Source: Flammeovirga yaeyamensis (GTDB lineage Bacteria > Bacteroidota > Bacteroidia > Cytophagales > Flammeovirgaceae). Taken from it: a DNA stretch of 64,000 nt. Below, one piece after another: positions 42,088-50,649 of the stretch (positions within the stretch are counted from its first letter, which is position 1; each line of letters begins with the position of its first letter). Below the pieces are notes generated by a model that did no database searches, was not told where the DNA came from, and saw nothing but the letters and a program-made list of their open reading frames with translations. The stretch is from the NCBI RefSeq assembly GCF_018736045.1, contig NZ_CP076132.1:1907501-1971500 (forward strand), written 5' to 3'. The translations under genes and the position numbers were made by a program.

Positions 42088-44574
42088 TTACCAAGCAACA
42101 GGGAAACGTTGTCCTCTTTCTCTCTTGAACTTTTGGTTTGGATCGTCTTGATCAGTATTGCTAAAGTGAGCAAAACGCTTTCTGATCTTAGGATTGTTTA
42201 TTGCTTCTTTCCACTCACAGCTGTAGTTAGCAATTAAGATTTCCATATCATCTTCAAGTTGCTGACCAATACCTAAAGAATCTTCTACAATTACTTGTTT
42301 TAAGTAATCGATACCACCTTCAAGTTTTTCTTGCCAAGGGGCCGTTCTTTGTAATGGTTCTGCAGTTTTGATATAGAACATTAAGTATCTATCCAAGTAT
42401 CTTACTACTTCTTCTTTAGAGATATCACCTGCTAAAAGAACCGCATGTTTAGGGTTGGCGCCGCCATTACCACCAACATATAAGTTCCATCCTTTTTCTG
42501 TAGCAATAACACCAAAGTCTTTACCTCTAGCTTCAGCACACTCACGAATACAACCCGATACACCACCTTTTAATTTATGTGGAGAACGAAGGCCTTTGTA
42601 TCTGTTTTCGATTTCAATAGCAAATCCAACAGAGTCGTGAAGGCCAAATCTACACCATGTACTACCTACACAACTTTTTACCGTTCTAAGAGATTTACCG
42701 TAGGCGTGACCAGATTCAAAACCAGCATTAATTAATCGTTCCCAAATCAAAGGAAGATCATTTAATGTAGCACCGAATAAGTCGATTCTCTGACCACCAG
42801 TAATCTTAGTGTATAGATCAAATTCTTTAGCGACCTCACCAATTACAATTAATTTATCTGGAGTGATTTCCCCACCAGGAATACGAGGTACAACTGAATA
42901 CGATCCGCCTTTTTGGATATTAGCAAGGAATCGATCGTTGGTATCTTGAATAGTAGCTTGATTAAGAATTAATTCATTCCAAATAGAAGCTAAAAGAGAA
43001 GCTACAGCAGGCTTACAAGTTTCACAACCTGCACCTTTACCATATTTAGCTAATAATTCGTCGTAAGTTTTGATTTCATTTACTTTAATCAAATCAAATA
43101 GTTCCTGACGAGTATATTCGAAGTGCTCACAGATTTCCTTACGGATAGTAGCACCCATTTTCTTTAAAGTATCTTCAAGGATATTGTTCACCATGGGTAA
43201 ACATCCACCACAACCTGTGCCTGCTTTTGTCGCTTTTTTAATACCGTTGATATCAGTAACACCATCGTCTTGAATTGAACAACAGATGTCGCCTTTAGAA
43301 ACGTTTTCACAAGAACAAACTTGTGCAGTATCAGGAAGTGCGTCCACACCAATTGCAGCACCACCTTCACCGCTACCTTTAGCGATAAGATCTACTGGAT
43401 GTGGAGGTAAAGCCATCTCATTGATATACATCTGATGTAACATATTGTAATCATCAGCATCACCAATTAGAATACCGCCTAATAATTTCTTTCCATCTTC
43501 GCTAATGTTCAATCTCTTATACACACCTGCTTGTTGGTCAGCAATTGAGATAGGAGAGTGAGGTACATTATCACAGAATGGATCACCAAAACTTGCTACA
43601 TCAACACCGATTAATTTCAGTTTAGTTGACATATCAAATCCTTCGAATTTATATTCTTTGTTTTCATTAGCGATTTGTTCAGCCACTACTTCAGCCATAT
43701 CATAACCTGGAGCAACTAAACCGTAAATCATATTTTCATAAGATGCACATTCGCCAATGGCAAAAATTTCAGGATCGTTCGTTTGCATTAGAGAGTTGAC
43801 TACAAAACCGCCTCTTTCTGCTACTTCTAAGCCTGCCTCTTTACCTAATTCATCTCTTGGACGAATACCCGCTGAGATAATTAACATCTCAACGTCTAAA
43901 GAAGTGTCGTCAGAGAAATCCATTCCAGTCATGCTGTCATCTCCTGCAATTTGAGAAGTAGCTTTACCTAAAAGAATTTCAACGCCTAAATCTTCCATTT
44001 TACTTTTTAGTAGTTCACCGCCTACTTCGTCTAATTGTCTTGGCATTAAACGAGGGGCAAATTCGACTACCGAAGTCTTTAGATTCATGTCCAAAGCAGC
44101 TTTAGCCGCTTCAAGACCTAAAAGACCACCACCTAAAACAGCTGCAGATGATACTTTTTTACCATAAGCCATCATCATTTCTAAGTCCTCTATTGTTCTA
44201 TAAACAAATACACCTTTTTTATCTACACCTTTAATAGGAGGGACAAAAGCTGCACTACCCGTAGCTAAAACTAAGTAATCGTAAGAGTACGTAGAATTAT
44301 TGTGCGTAGTTACTTGTTTATTATCTCTATCTATATGAGATACTTTTTCAGATGTAACGAGCTCGATACCATTTTCTGAGTACCAATCTCTTGAGGCCAT
44401 AGAAAGTTTGTCTGCATTAGCGTCCTCAAAATAAGCACTTAAATGTACTCTATCGTATGCTGGACGTGGTTCTTCGCCTATGACAGTGATAGAAGCGGCA
44501 CTCTTCTTTTCTACAAGTTTCTCGCATAACTTATAGCTTACCATACCGTTTCCTACTATTACTATTTTTGTCAT
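42088..44574 (-). CDS. nirB: Nitrite reductase (NADH) large subunit
   Basis: An 828-residue enzyme reducing nitrite to ammonium with NADH. It has an N-terminal FAD/NAD domain (KIVIVGNGMVSYKLCEKL, then AAVLGGGLLGLEAA) and a BFD-type [2Fe-2S] domain with CSCEN and GCGGC. A second BFD-like segment (GKGAGCETCKPAV) follows, then nitrite/sulfite reductase half domains. The siroheme-[4Fe-4S] ligands are CVGSTWC near 634 and CIREC near 674. It is followed by nirD and is divergent from cobA, which makes its siroheme precursor. Its start is fixed by MTKIVIVGNG. Confidence 0.96.
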   Translation of the reverse strand: MTKIVIVGNGMVSYKLCEKLVEKKSAASITVIGEEPRPAYDRVHLSAYFEDANADKLSMASRDWYSENGIELVTSEKVSHIDRDNKQVTTHNNSTYSYDYLVLATGSAAFVPPIKGVDKKGVFVYRTIEDLEMMMAYGKKVSSAAVLGGGLLGLEAAKAALDMNLKTSVVEFAPRLMPRQLDEVGGELLKSKMEDLGVEILLGKATSQIAGDDSMTGMDFSDDTSLDVEMLIISAGIRPRDELGKEAGLEVAERGGFVVNSLMQTNDPEIFAIGECASYENMIYGLVAPGYDMAEVVAEQIANENKEYKFEGFDMSTKLKLIGVDVASFGDPFCDNVPHSPISIADQQAGVYKRLNISEDGKKLLGGILIGDADDYNMLHQMYINEMALPPHPVDLIAKGSGEGGAAIGVDALPDTAQVCSCENVSKGDICCSIQDDGVTDINGIKKATKAGTGCGGCLPMVNNILEDTLKKMGATIRKEICEHFEYTRQELFDLIKVNEIKTYDELLAKYGKGAGCETCKPAVASLLASIWNELILNQATIQDTNDRFLANIQKGGSYSVVPRIPGGEITPDKLIVIGEVAKEFDLYTKITGGQRIDLFGATLNDLPLIWERLINAGFESGHAYGKSLRTVKSCVGSTWCRFGLHDSVGFAIEIENRYKGLRSPHKLKGGVSGCIRECAEARGKDFGVIATEKGWNLYVGGNGGANPKHAVLLAGDISKEEVVRYLDRYLMFYIKTAEPLQRTAPWQEKLEGGIDYLKQVIVEDSLGIGQQLEDDMEILIANYSCEWKEAINNPKIRKRFAHFSNTDQDDPNQKFKRERGQRFPVAW

Positions 44575-44603
44575 AATTGATGTCTTTTAAGTGAAAGTTT
44601 AAG

Positions 44604-44657
44604 TAAAACTACGTAATAATACTGAAGATGCAAATTTATGTTGAAAAAAAATGCGTA
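44604..44657 (-). promoter_or_regulatory. Promoter of nirBD with TACGTA boxes
   Basis: On the minus strand TTTG (44631-44634) and TAGTTTTA (44604-44611) are separated by exactly 19 bases, a near-perfect Bacteroidota promoter. TACGTA at 44610-44615 overlaps the -7 box, TACTGA follows 10 bases on at 44620, and a distal TGCGTA lies at 44652-44657. The layout copies that of nasA. Confidence 0.65.
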
Positions 44658-44801
44658 AATGTTCGAATTTTGATTCATTCTAATTAAGTAGTATTGGTGA
44701 TGCCTACCTTATATATATAAGTATAAATATGGAGATAGAATGATTAATGAGTTTTATTTTCTCATTTATTATATATTATACTTATAGTAGTCTTATTTAA
44801 A

Positions 44802-44845
44802 TACGTAAAAATATTTTGATATATAAGTATATATACGTAGTTTTG
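44802..44845 (+). promoter_or_regulatory. Promoter of cobA with TACGTA boxes
   Basis: TTTG (44815-44818), 19 bases, then TAGTTTTG (44838-44845) is a full-consensus promoter. TACGTA boxes lie at 44802-44807, just above the -33 element, and at 44834-44839, overlapping the -7 box as in nirB. Confidence 0.7.
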
Positions 44846-44871
44846 AGTATCACATCAAACAATATTTACTT

Positions 44872-45627
44872 ATGACACCTACTTTTTACTTAATTGGAGC
44901 AGGCCCTGGAGATGCCGAATTACTAACATTAAAAGCAGTTAGAGTTTTAAAGGAAAGCAAAGTCGTATTATACGATGCATTGGTTTCTGAAGATGTACTT
45001 TCATTTATTCCAGAAGGAGTAGAAAAAGTCTACGTAGGAAAAAGAGCAGGAGCGCACTACTTAAAACAAGAAGAAACAAATCAACTTATTGTTGATATGG
45101 CATTGAAATACGGTTCCGTAACAAGATTAAAAGGTGGAGATTCTTTTGTCTTCGGTAGAGGACAAGAGGAAATTGAGTTTGCCAAAACATTTGGTATCGA
45201 ATGTCATGTTGTTCCAGGAATATCATCTTCATTAGCAGGTCCTACATTGGCAGGAATTCCTGTGACTAAAAGAGGTATCAACGAAAGCTTTTGGGTAGTG
45301 ACGGCTACGACATGTTCTGGTGGGATGTCAAAAGACCTTACCCATGCAGCAAATTCAACTGCTACAGTAGTCATTCTAATGGGTGTAGGTAAACTAGAAT
45401 TGATTTCTCAACTATTTAGTATGTATAGGAATGAAGATGAACCTATTGCATTGGTTCAAGATATTTCCTTACCCACTCAAAAAGTAGTGATTGGTTCACT
45501 CAAAAATATTGTAGAAAAAGCAAATGAATACGATGTGAGGCCGCCAGCAATTATTGTAATAGGCGAGGTTGTTAAGCTTGGAAAAGAATCTTCTATTATA
45601 CAAGCTGCAGCTCAACAATTAGCATAA
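44872..45627 (+). CDS. cobA: Uroporphyrinogen-III C-methyltransferase (siroheme pathway)
   Basis: A 251-residue SAM-dependent methyltransferase making precorrin-2. YLIGAGPGDAELLTLKA, YDALVSEDVL, VTRLKGGDSFVFGRGQEE and VPGISSSLAGP are the standard motifs. It is the short form without the CysG dehydrogenase/ferrochelatase domain, so those steps need another gene that is not in the window. Placement divergent from nirB shows it serves siroheme for nitrite reductase rather than cobalamin. Confidence 0.95.
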   Translation: MTPTFYLIGAGPGDAELLTLKAVRVLKESKVVLYDALVSEDVLSFIPEGVEKVYVGKRAGAHYLKQEETNQLIVDMALKYGSVTRLKGGDSFVFGRGQEEIEFAKTFGIECHVVPGISSSLAGPTLAGIPVTKRGINESFWVVTATTCSGGMSKDLTHAANSTATVVILMGVGKLELISQLFSMYRNEDEPIALVQDISLPTQKVVIGSLKNIVEKANEYDVRPPAIIVIGEVVKLGKESSIIQAAAQQLA

Positions 45628-45658
45628 CACCTTTTAATGCGAATTATATATATCAATG

Positions 45659-45690
45659 AGGTTATTTCTTTTTTAGGAATAACCTTTTTT
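45659..45690 (+). terminator. Terminator of cobA
   Basis: A stem with one bulge (45659-45668 with 45677-45685) and a T-run. Confidence 0.75.
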
Positions 45691-45725
45691 TATCATAGAT
45701 CAATTTATTTAGTTTGATATTGAAC

Positions 45726-45733
45726 TACTTTTG
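45726..45733 (+). promoter_or_regulatory. -7 element of the DUF4345-like gene
   Basis: TACTTTTG matches TAnnTTTG. A GTG inside and after it cannot be the start, which supports ATG at 45757. Confidence 0.5.
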
Positions 45734-45756
45734 TGGTGAATCAAATAAATACGAAA

Positions 45757-46158
45757 ATGAATATTAAAAAGATCTATCTATTGTTTTTTGCTACCACATT
45801 ATCTGTTATCGCTTTAATGTATGGCTTATTCCCCGATTGGTTAATATCAAATTTCTTAATTTTACCAGAAAATGTTTCAACTGATGCTGCTCATATTTTG
45901 AGAGCAGTTACAGGATTGTACCTTGCTTTAGTTGGATGGGTGTATTATAGTGCAATGTCAAATCGATTTATTAATGAAACCATTTTTATAACAGGTCTAT
46001 TTTGTGCTGGCTTAGGGGTAGGTCGGTTATTCAGTATAATTATTGACGGAATACCTTCTCCATTATTGGTTATTTATGTTTTAATGGAAATTGCAATAGT
46101 TCCATTAGTGTATTTTTTATTAAAAGATACTAAGAAAACAGTTTTACAATCAGCATAA
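45757..46158 (+). CDS. DUF4345-like four-helix membrane protein
   Basis: A 133-residue protein with four hydrophobic segments (about 5-25, 44-63, 73-92 and 99-119) resembling the DUF4345 family of unknown function. LRAVTGLYLALVGW and GLGVGRLFSIIIDG are the recognisable stretches. ATG at 45757 is used because the in-frame GTG at 45733 is the last base of the promoter -7 box. It has its own promoter and terminator. Confidence 0.7.
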   Translation: MNIKKIYLLFFATTLSVIALMYGLFPDWLISNFLILPENVSTDAAHILRAVTGLYLALVGWVYYSAMSNRFINETIFITGLFCAGLGVGRLFSIIIDGIPSPLLVIYVLMEIAIVPLVYFLLKDTKKTVLQSA

Positions 46159-46463
46159 TAATAACAATAATAATATTATAATTTGAACAAAGATTTATTA
46201 TAATTCCTTGTTTTATACCTTGAACATCATTTTAAATGGTGTTTTTTCTTTTTCAAGGAGAATATATCGAGTTTCTAAGAATAGTGTTAATGTGTTTGAT
46301 ATTCGCATTGTAAGTTCCTAAGTTAGAATAAACTATTGTACATCTATATTGGTGTAGTTATTGAAACCTATTGACTGATTATTAAAGCCCTATCATCTGT
46401 AGACTATTTAAATTGATAGGCCCTAAAAACTATTTTTATAACCCATAATTTTTATTTTTCATT
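46159..46463. other. 305-base gap between DUF4345-like and lipoprotein genes
   Basis: It holds a terminator at 46223-46247 and, near 46388-46426, an inverted repeat (CCTATCA with TGATAGG) of unknown role close to the expected promoter of the lipoprotein gene. No small coding frame with credible features was seen. Confidence 0.5.
46223..46247 (+). terminator. Terminator of the DUF4345-like gene
   Basis: A 9-10-base stem with one mismatch (46223-46232 with 46234-46243) followed by T residues. Confidence 0.7.
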
Positions 46464-47234
46464 ATGAAAATCAATCAACTTTGGAGGTACCTATTACTTA
46501 TAGGTCTAACTTTCTCTTTCTTATCATGCGACGAAGAAACTGGTGAAGATGATATTAACCCTGAAGACGTTAGTTATCTTTATTTTACTACGGATGGAGA
46601 TTTAACTGAAATTAAAATCCAAAATGATAGTTTACCTGGTGGTGAAGCGATTGTGCCTCTACCTATGCCATTAAACATTCAAGTTAAATTTGATATTGAT
46701 GGCAAGATGATGTATATCTCAACTAAGAGTATGCTTTATAGTGATGACATGCCTGTTCATCCAGAAGAACATGACTCTACATCTCAAAGATTAGGAATGT
46801 CTGATGAAGGTACTTGGTATTTTGAGGAAAGTTCAGTTGCATTAACTTCAGTAGAACAAAATGCAGATTTTTCTTGGTCATTCTATGCTGATGAAAGTGC
46901 TGCTTTAACTTACAAGTCTTATTTAGCAGAAACATGTGAAATGGATGAGGAAGGAGAAGATACAATAGGAGAAGCTGTTGATGCTTCTTCATTCTTTAAG
47001 TGGGATGAGGAAGAACAAAACTACTATATCTCATTAAGAGAATTGTTCGAAATTATGGAAGGAGAAGATGATTCTCCTGAGCCCGGTGATGATATTGATA
47101 ATTTACCAGCAGATGGTACAAGAGCATTTATGGACTCAACAGATGTTGGAGAGCCAGATAATTTACCAGAATTATTTGATATAAAATTATGGGCTAAAGA
47201 CGGCGACTTAAAAGGTTGTGAAGAAAATAAGTAA
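46464..47234 (+). CDS. Acidic putative lipoprotein, unknown function
   Basis: A 256-residue lipoprotein: the signal peptide ends with lipobox FLSC (Cys22). The mature protein is very acidic, with many Asp/Glu clusters, which may bind divalent cations. No family is recognised. It opens a run of three exported proteins (a lipoprotein, then two predicted outer-membrane barrels), all on one strand but separated by a terminator. Confidence 0.65.
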   Translation: MKINQLWRYLLLIGLTFSFLSCDEETGEDDINPEDVSYLYFTTDGDLTEIKIQNDSLPGGEAIVPLPMPLNIQVKFDIDGKMMYISTKSMLYSDDMPVHPEEHDSTSQRLGMSDEGTWYFEESSVALTSVEQNADFSWSFYADESAALTYKSYLAETCEMDEEGEDTIGEAVDASSFFKWDEEEQNYYISLRELFEIMEGEDDSPEPGDDIDNLPADGTRAFMDSTDVGEPDNLPELFDIKLWAKDGDLKGCEENK

Positions 47235-47246
47235 TTAGTTCAAGCA

Positions 47247-47279
47247 AAGCCTACCATTTTTTTATGGTAGGCTTTTTTA
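47247..47279 (+). terminator. Terminator of the acidic lipoprotein gene
   Basis: A perfect 12-base stem (47247-47258 with 47265-47276) followed by T residues. Confidence 0.85.
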
Positions 47280-47359
47280 TGTTAAAAAATATTTAAATAT
47301 TTGTTTAGTCCTAATATCAATGATGTTTTAATATTGGGTAATTAATCTTCAATCTACTA

Positions 47360-47896
47360 ATGAACTATAAAATACTCTCTTCAATAATTGTCACTTTATT
47401 ATTCTGTCTGGTATTTCAGAATTCTGCTATTGCTCAAGAAGAAAAAGAGTCAGAAGGAAGACATTTTATTTCTGTTACATTCGCTCAAACTTATATTCCA
47501 AAAGGGACCAATCAAGATAATTTAAATCATAAAGGCCACTTTGTACCTGGAATTGGTTTTGATTATTTATATAAGATCAAACCTAGATTTGAACTAGGTG
47601 TTATGGCAGATATAGAGCTAGGACGTTACATTATACCTCACAAAGAAGACCTGGAAAGGGATCATGCATTAGTATTAGTAGGAGTAGCTACTTATACTTT
47701 ATTACCAAGTTGGAATGCTTTTGTAGGTGGGGGTATTGAATTAGAAAGACATCATAACCTAGGCGTTTTAAGAATGGGTACTGAATATAATTTTGCTATT
47801 GGAAATAATTGGTCAATTCCAGTAGGTATATTTTATGACCTCAAAGAAGGATATGATTCTTGGTCGATTAGTGTTGGCTTAGGTAGATCTTTCTAA
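47360..47896 (+). CDS. Predicted outer-membrane beta-barrel protein (small)
   Basis: A 178-residue exported protein with a signal peptide (cut near AIAQ26) followed by strand-like stretches (FISVTFAQTYIP, FELGVMADIELGRYI, NAFVGGGIELERHHN). It ends in GLGRSF, the C-terminal Phe expected for outer-membrane insertion. The size suggests an eight-stranded barrel. It is 23 bases before another barrel gene, a likely operon. Confidence 0.7.
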   Translation: MNYKILSSIIVTLLFCLVFQNSAIAQEEKESEGRHFISVTFAQTYIPKGTNQDNLNHKGHFVPGIGFDYLYKIKPRFELGVMADIELGRYIIPHKEDLERDHALVLVGVATYTLLPSWNAFVGGGIELERHHNLGVLRMGTEYNFAIGNNWSIPVGIFYDLKEGYDSWSISVGLGRSF

Positions 47897-47919
47897 AAAT
47901 TAAGATAATAACTATAACA

Positions 47920-48915
47920 ATGAAGAAACTATTTAAAGTAATAATACTTTTACTCTCTACAACTTCAATTTTTGCTCAATCTTCTGATTCCACTCAAACT
48001 AAAAAGAAATATCCCTATGTATTTCCAATATTAGGTCAACAGGTTCAAGATAGAGGTATCGACTTTCCTTTGCCTGCAGGTATAAGTCTAAACTATGTAT
48101 TTAACGAAATGTATCTAGACATTACTCAATTCGAAATGAGTATCGCAGGTAAAGATATGACGGATATTTTGAATGAACAGACTTTAGGTTTTAAAAAAAC
48201 TAGAGCATTTACAAATGGACTTAATTTAAGAGCAGATCTATTTGCTCTACCTTTTATGAATGTCTATGGTTTATTTTCTAGGTCTGTTGGTGGTACTGAA
48301 GTGAGTTTACAGCCACAATTCGAAAATGTCACTTTTCCAGAATTTAGTAGTAAAGTAGAATTTGATGCTGTAACCGTTGGTGGTGGTGCAACATTCCATT
48401 ATGCATATAAAAAATATTTTGTTAGTGTTGATGGAAACTACTCTTCTTCTAAATCAGCTTTATTAGAACAAAGCGTTGGACTGTTTACAACATCGATGAG
48501 AATAGGTAGAAGGTTTAGTTTCAAAAATAAAACGAAGCTAGCATTTTATATAGGTGCGATGTATCGTAACTTCACAAATAATGAAGGTAATACTGGTTCA
48601 GTGACTATTAACGAAGCGTTACCAAACTTAGATAATCAGATTGAAGAATGGTATAACGGTTTAACAGCCCCTCAGCAAAGAATTATTGATAGAGTACAGG
48701 CAAGAATTGAAGAAAGATTATCTGATACAGACTACGATAAAATTACTGATTTACCAATTGCCTATTTCATCAAAAAGGATTTAATAAAACAATGGACTTT
48801 TCAGTTCGGCTTTAACTATGAACTAAGTAAACATTGGTCTGTTAGAGGTGAATACGGTGTTTCTGATTTTAGTAAGTTCTTACTTACTGGTGTCAATTAT
48901 AGATTTGGATTCTAA
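47920..48915 (+). CDS. Predicted outer-membrane beta-barrel protein
   Basis: A 331-residue exported protein with a signal peptide (MKKLFKVIILLLSTTSIFAQ) and many amphipathic strands. A helical, charged insert near 240-280 (NQIEEWYNGLTAPQQRIIDRVQARIEERL) interrupts them. It ends in NYRFGF with a C-terminal Phe. No family name can be given. It is cotranscribed with the smaller barrel gene and closed by a strong terminator. Confidence 0.7.
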   Translation: MKKLFKVIILLLSTTSIFAQSSDSTQTKKKYPYVFPILGQQVQDRGIDFPLPAGISLNYVFNEMYLDITQFEMSIAGKDMTDILNEQTLGFKKTRAFTNGLNLRADLFALPFMNVYGLFSRSVGGTEVSLQPQFENVTFPEFSSKVEFDAVTVGGGATFHYAYKKYFVSVDGNYSSSKSALLEQSVGLFTTSMRIGRRFSFKNKTKLAFYIGAMYRNFTNNEGNTGSVTINEALPNLDNQIEEWYNGLTAPQQRIIDRVQARIEERLSDTDYDKITDLPIAYFIKKDLIKQWTFQFGFNYELSKHWSVRGEYGVSDFSKFLLTGVNYRFGF

Positions 48916-48936
48916 TTCACAATAAAGAATAAAATC

Positions 48937-48977
48937 AAAAGGCTGTCTCAAATTTGTTTTGGGACAGCCCTTGTTTT
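48937..48977. terminator. Terminator between barrel gene and mobA
   Basis: A 12-base stem (48941-48952 with 48958-48969) with A-rich and T-rich flanks; it can work in both directions. Confidence 0.85.
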
Positions 48978-50104
48978 TATATCTCTGATTTAATTTTCTT
49001 GTATTCCTCAAGAGTGTTGGCATTCGTCAATTCCTCTTCAAATTCAGGAATAAGTAAATTTATATCGCTATTAATGAGTACTTTCCTTGGACATGAATAT
49101 CCCCAACTTAAATATTCTAACAGCTTTCCGTAAGATCTAGGTTCCCAAATACAGATCAATGGTTCAGGAAAATCTAAACTTGGGCTCTTAAATGAGGTAG
49201 CATATTTTGAGGTGTCTCTCTGATTGACCAAATCATCCAGGGTTTTCTCTGATAATAGAGGTAAATCACAAGCAATGACCACCCATGCAGCATTAGGATC
49301 TTCTTGAAAGGCCGATAAAATTCCTCCCATTGGTCCTAGTCCAATAAACTTGTCTGATATTGTCTTTTGATCTTCGAAGGCATTGGAATCATGCGCTGTT
49401 GAAAGATATACTTCCTTACAATACTTAATCAAAAGGTTCTTGGCATATTGCCACTGAGGTACATCGTGGTACTTTAATGTGGATTTATCTTTTCCCATTC
49501 GAGTAGATTTTCCACCTACAAGTACTAAACCTTTTAAAGTGGGCTTTTTGTAATATTGATCGATGTAGTCAGCAACCTCTTTTATCGTTCCCTCTTTTTC
49601 AATGGACCATTTTGGTAAATCATTTAGTTCTGGGAGAACATCAAGTACTTCTTGAGGAATAGATGTTTGCCCTTCTGGAAAAACAATACCAATGGGCTTT
49701 TTCACCTTTTGAATTTTCTTGATTAATGGCTTACGATCATCAATAAACAATAATTGTTCTGAAGCTTCGTAATGATTTCCATTTACAATCAAGATATCTG
49801 AAGTATTGAATAACTGTCTTTTTTCGAAGTTATTGTAGTTCGACTTTACATCTAATCGGTGAAATTTTATCTTATCTGTAACCTGTAAATGAACATCACC
49901 ATAAAATGACTTCTCTAATTCTTCTTCATCTGTTTTGTGATCCATGTCCAAAAAGGCAGGATTTCTATGAGGAAGGTTTGAAGCTACTGCACCAGCAAAC
50001 TTTTTAATTTCACCACAGGTTGTGCCCATTATGGCAATTTCATTTGCAGCAAAGTTTCCTATATTTTTACGGGTTAGTTTGGCGTGTTTCTGATGTTTTT
50101 TCAT
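48977..50104 (-). CDS. mobA: Molybdopterin nucleotidyltransferase MobA fused to degenerate MobB-like domain
   Basis: A 375-residue fusion. Residues 190-375 form the MobA domain that makes the guanylylated (MGD) cofactor: LKGLVLVGGKSTRMGKDKS and ACDLPLL give the GTP and Mg sites. Residues 20-185 look like a MobB-type P-loop domain whose Walker A is lost (EIAIMGTTCGEIKKFA in place of GxxGxGKT). Its start codon overlaps the moaC stop by one base. Both nitrate reductases of the window need MGD. Confidence 0.85.
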   Translation of the reverse strand: MKKHQKHAKLTRKNIGNFAANEIAIMGTTCGEIKKFAGAVASNLPHRNPAFLDMDHKTDEEELEKSFYGDVHLQVTDKIKFHRLDVKSNYNNFEKRQLFNTSDILIVNGNHYEASEQLLFIDDRKPLIKKIQKVKKPIGIVFPEGQTSIPQEVLDVLPELNDLPKWSIEKEGTIKEVADYIDQYYKKPTLKGLVLVGGKSTRMGKDKSTLKYHDVPQWQYAKNLLIKYCKEVYLSTAHDSNAFEDQKTISDKFIGLGPMGGILSAFQEDPNAAWVVIACDLPLLSEKTLDDLVNQRDTSKYATSFKSPSLDFPEPLICIWEPRSYGKLLEYLSWGYSCPRKVLINSDINLLIPEFEEELTNANTLEEYKKIKSEI

Positions 50105-50598
50105 TATCTGTTGAAGTCTGTTTTTCCTCCCGATTTGTGGTATAACTTGGTCTCTTTAATGATGATGTCTTGGGATAAAGCCTTACACATATCATAAATA
50201 GTTAACGCTGCTACTGTAGCACCAGTGAGTGCTTCCATTTCCACCCCTGTCTTTGATGTTACCTTTGCAGTACTCTTAATTAATAGGGATGTTTTAGAAG
50301 TCCATTCGATCTCAATATTACATTTGTCGAGTGGTAAAGGATGACATAATGGGATTAATTCAGAAGTTTTTTTCGTTCCCATGATGCCTGCAATGATTGC
50401 AGTTTGAAAAATAGACCCTTTTTTCGTAAGATTATCCTGTTTTTGAATAGTCTGTGCGACTTCAAGTGGAAATTCAACAATAGATTGAGCAATAGCTACT
50501 CTGGTGGTAATATTTTTTTCACCTACATCTACCATAGAAGGGTTGCCTTCTTTATCTAAATGTGTAAGTGTAGTGTTTTTTTCTTCTTGATCTTTCAT
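50104..50598 (-). CDS. moaC: Cyclic pyranopterin monophosphate synthase
   Basis: A 164-residue enzyme turning 3',8-cyclo-GTP into cPMP. LTHLDKEGNPSMVDVGEKN at the start, LIPLCHPLPLDKC, EMEALTGATVAALTIYDMCKA and the C-terminal KSGGKTDF are complete. ATG at 50598 matches the family length (about 160); starts at 50625 or 50661 would overlap or crowd the divergent moeA. It is the first gene of moaC-mobA, translationally coupled at the stop/start overlap. Confidence 0.95.
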   Translation of the reverse strand: MKDQEEKNTTLTHLDKEGNPSMVDVGEKNITTRVAIAQSIVEFPLEVAQTIQKQDNLTKKGSIFQTAIIAGIMGTKKTSELIPLCHPLPLDKCNIEIEWTSKTSLLIKSTAKVTSKTGVEMEALTGATVAALTIYDMCKALSQDIIIKETKLYHKSGGKTDFNR

Positions 50599-50649
50599 GA
50601 AAGCGAAATTATAAAATTCAGACATCAATTTCTCAATAATCAAACTACA

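Noticed and set aside
45031-45036. Further TACGTA hexamers inside genes (for example in cobA, the Sua5 gene and the NarX-like kinase gene)
   Set aside because: A six-base palindrome is expected several times by chance in 64 kb; single coding copies without promoter context were not counted.
46388-46426. Hairpin CCTATCA/TGATAGG before the acidic lipoprotein gene
   Set aside because: Long loop, no T-run and no known element; noted in the gap entry but not called a regulatory site.
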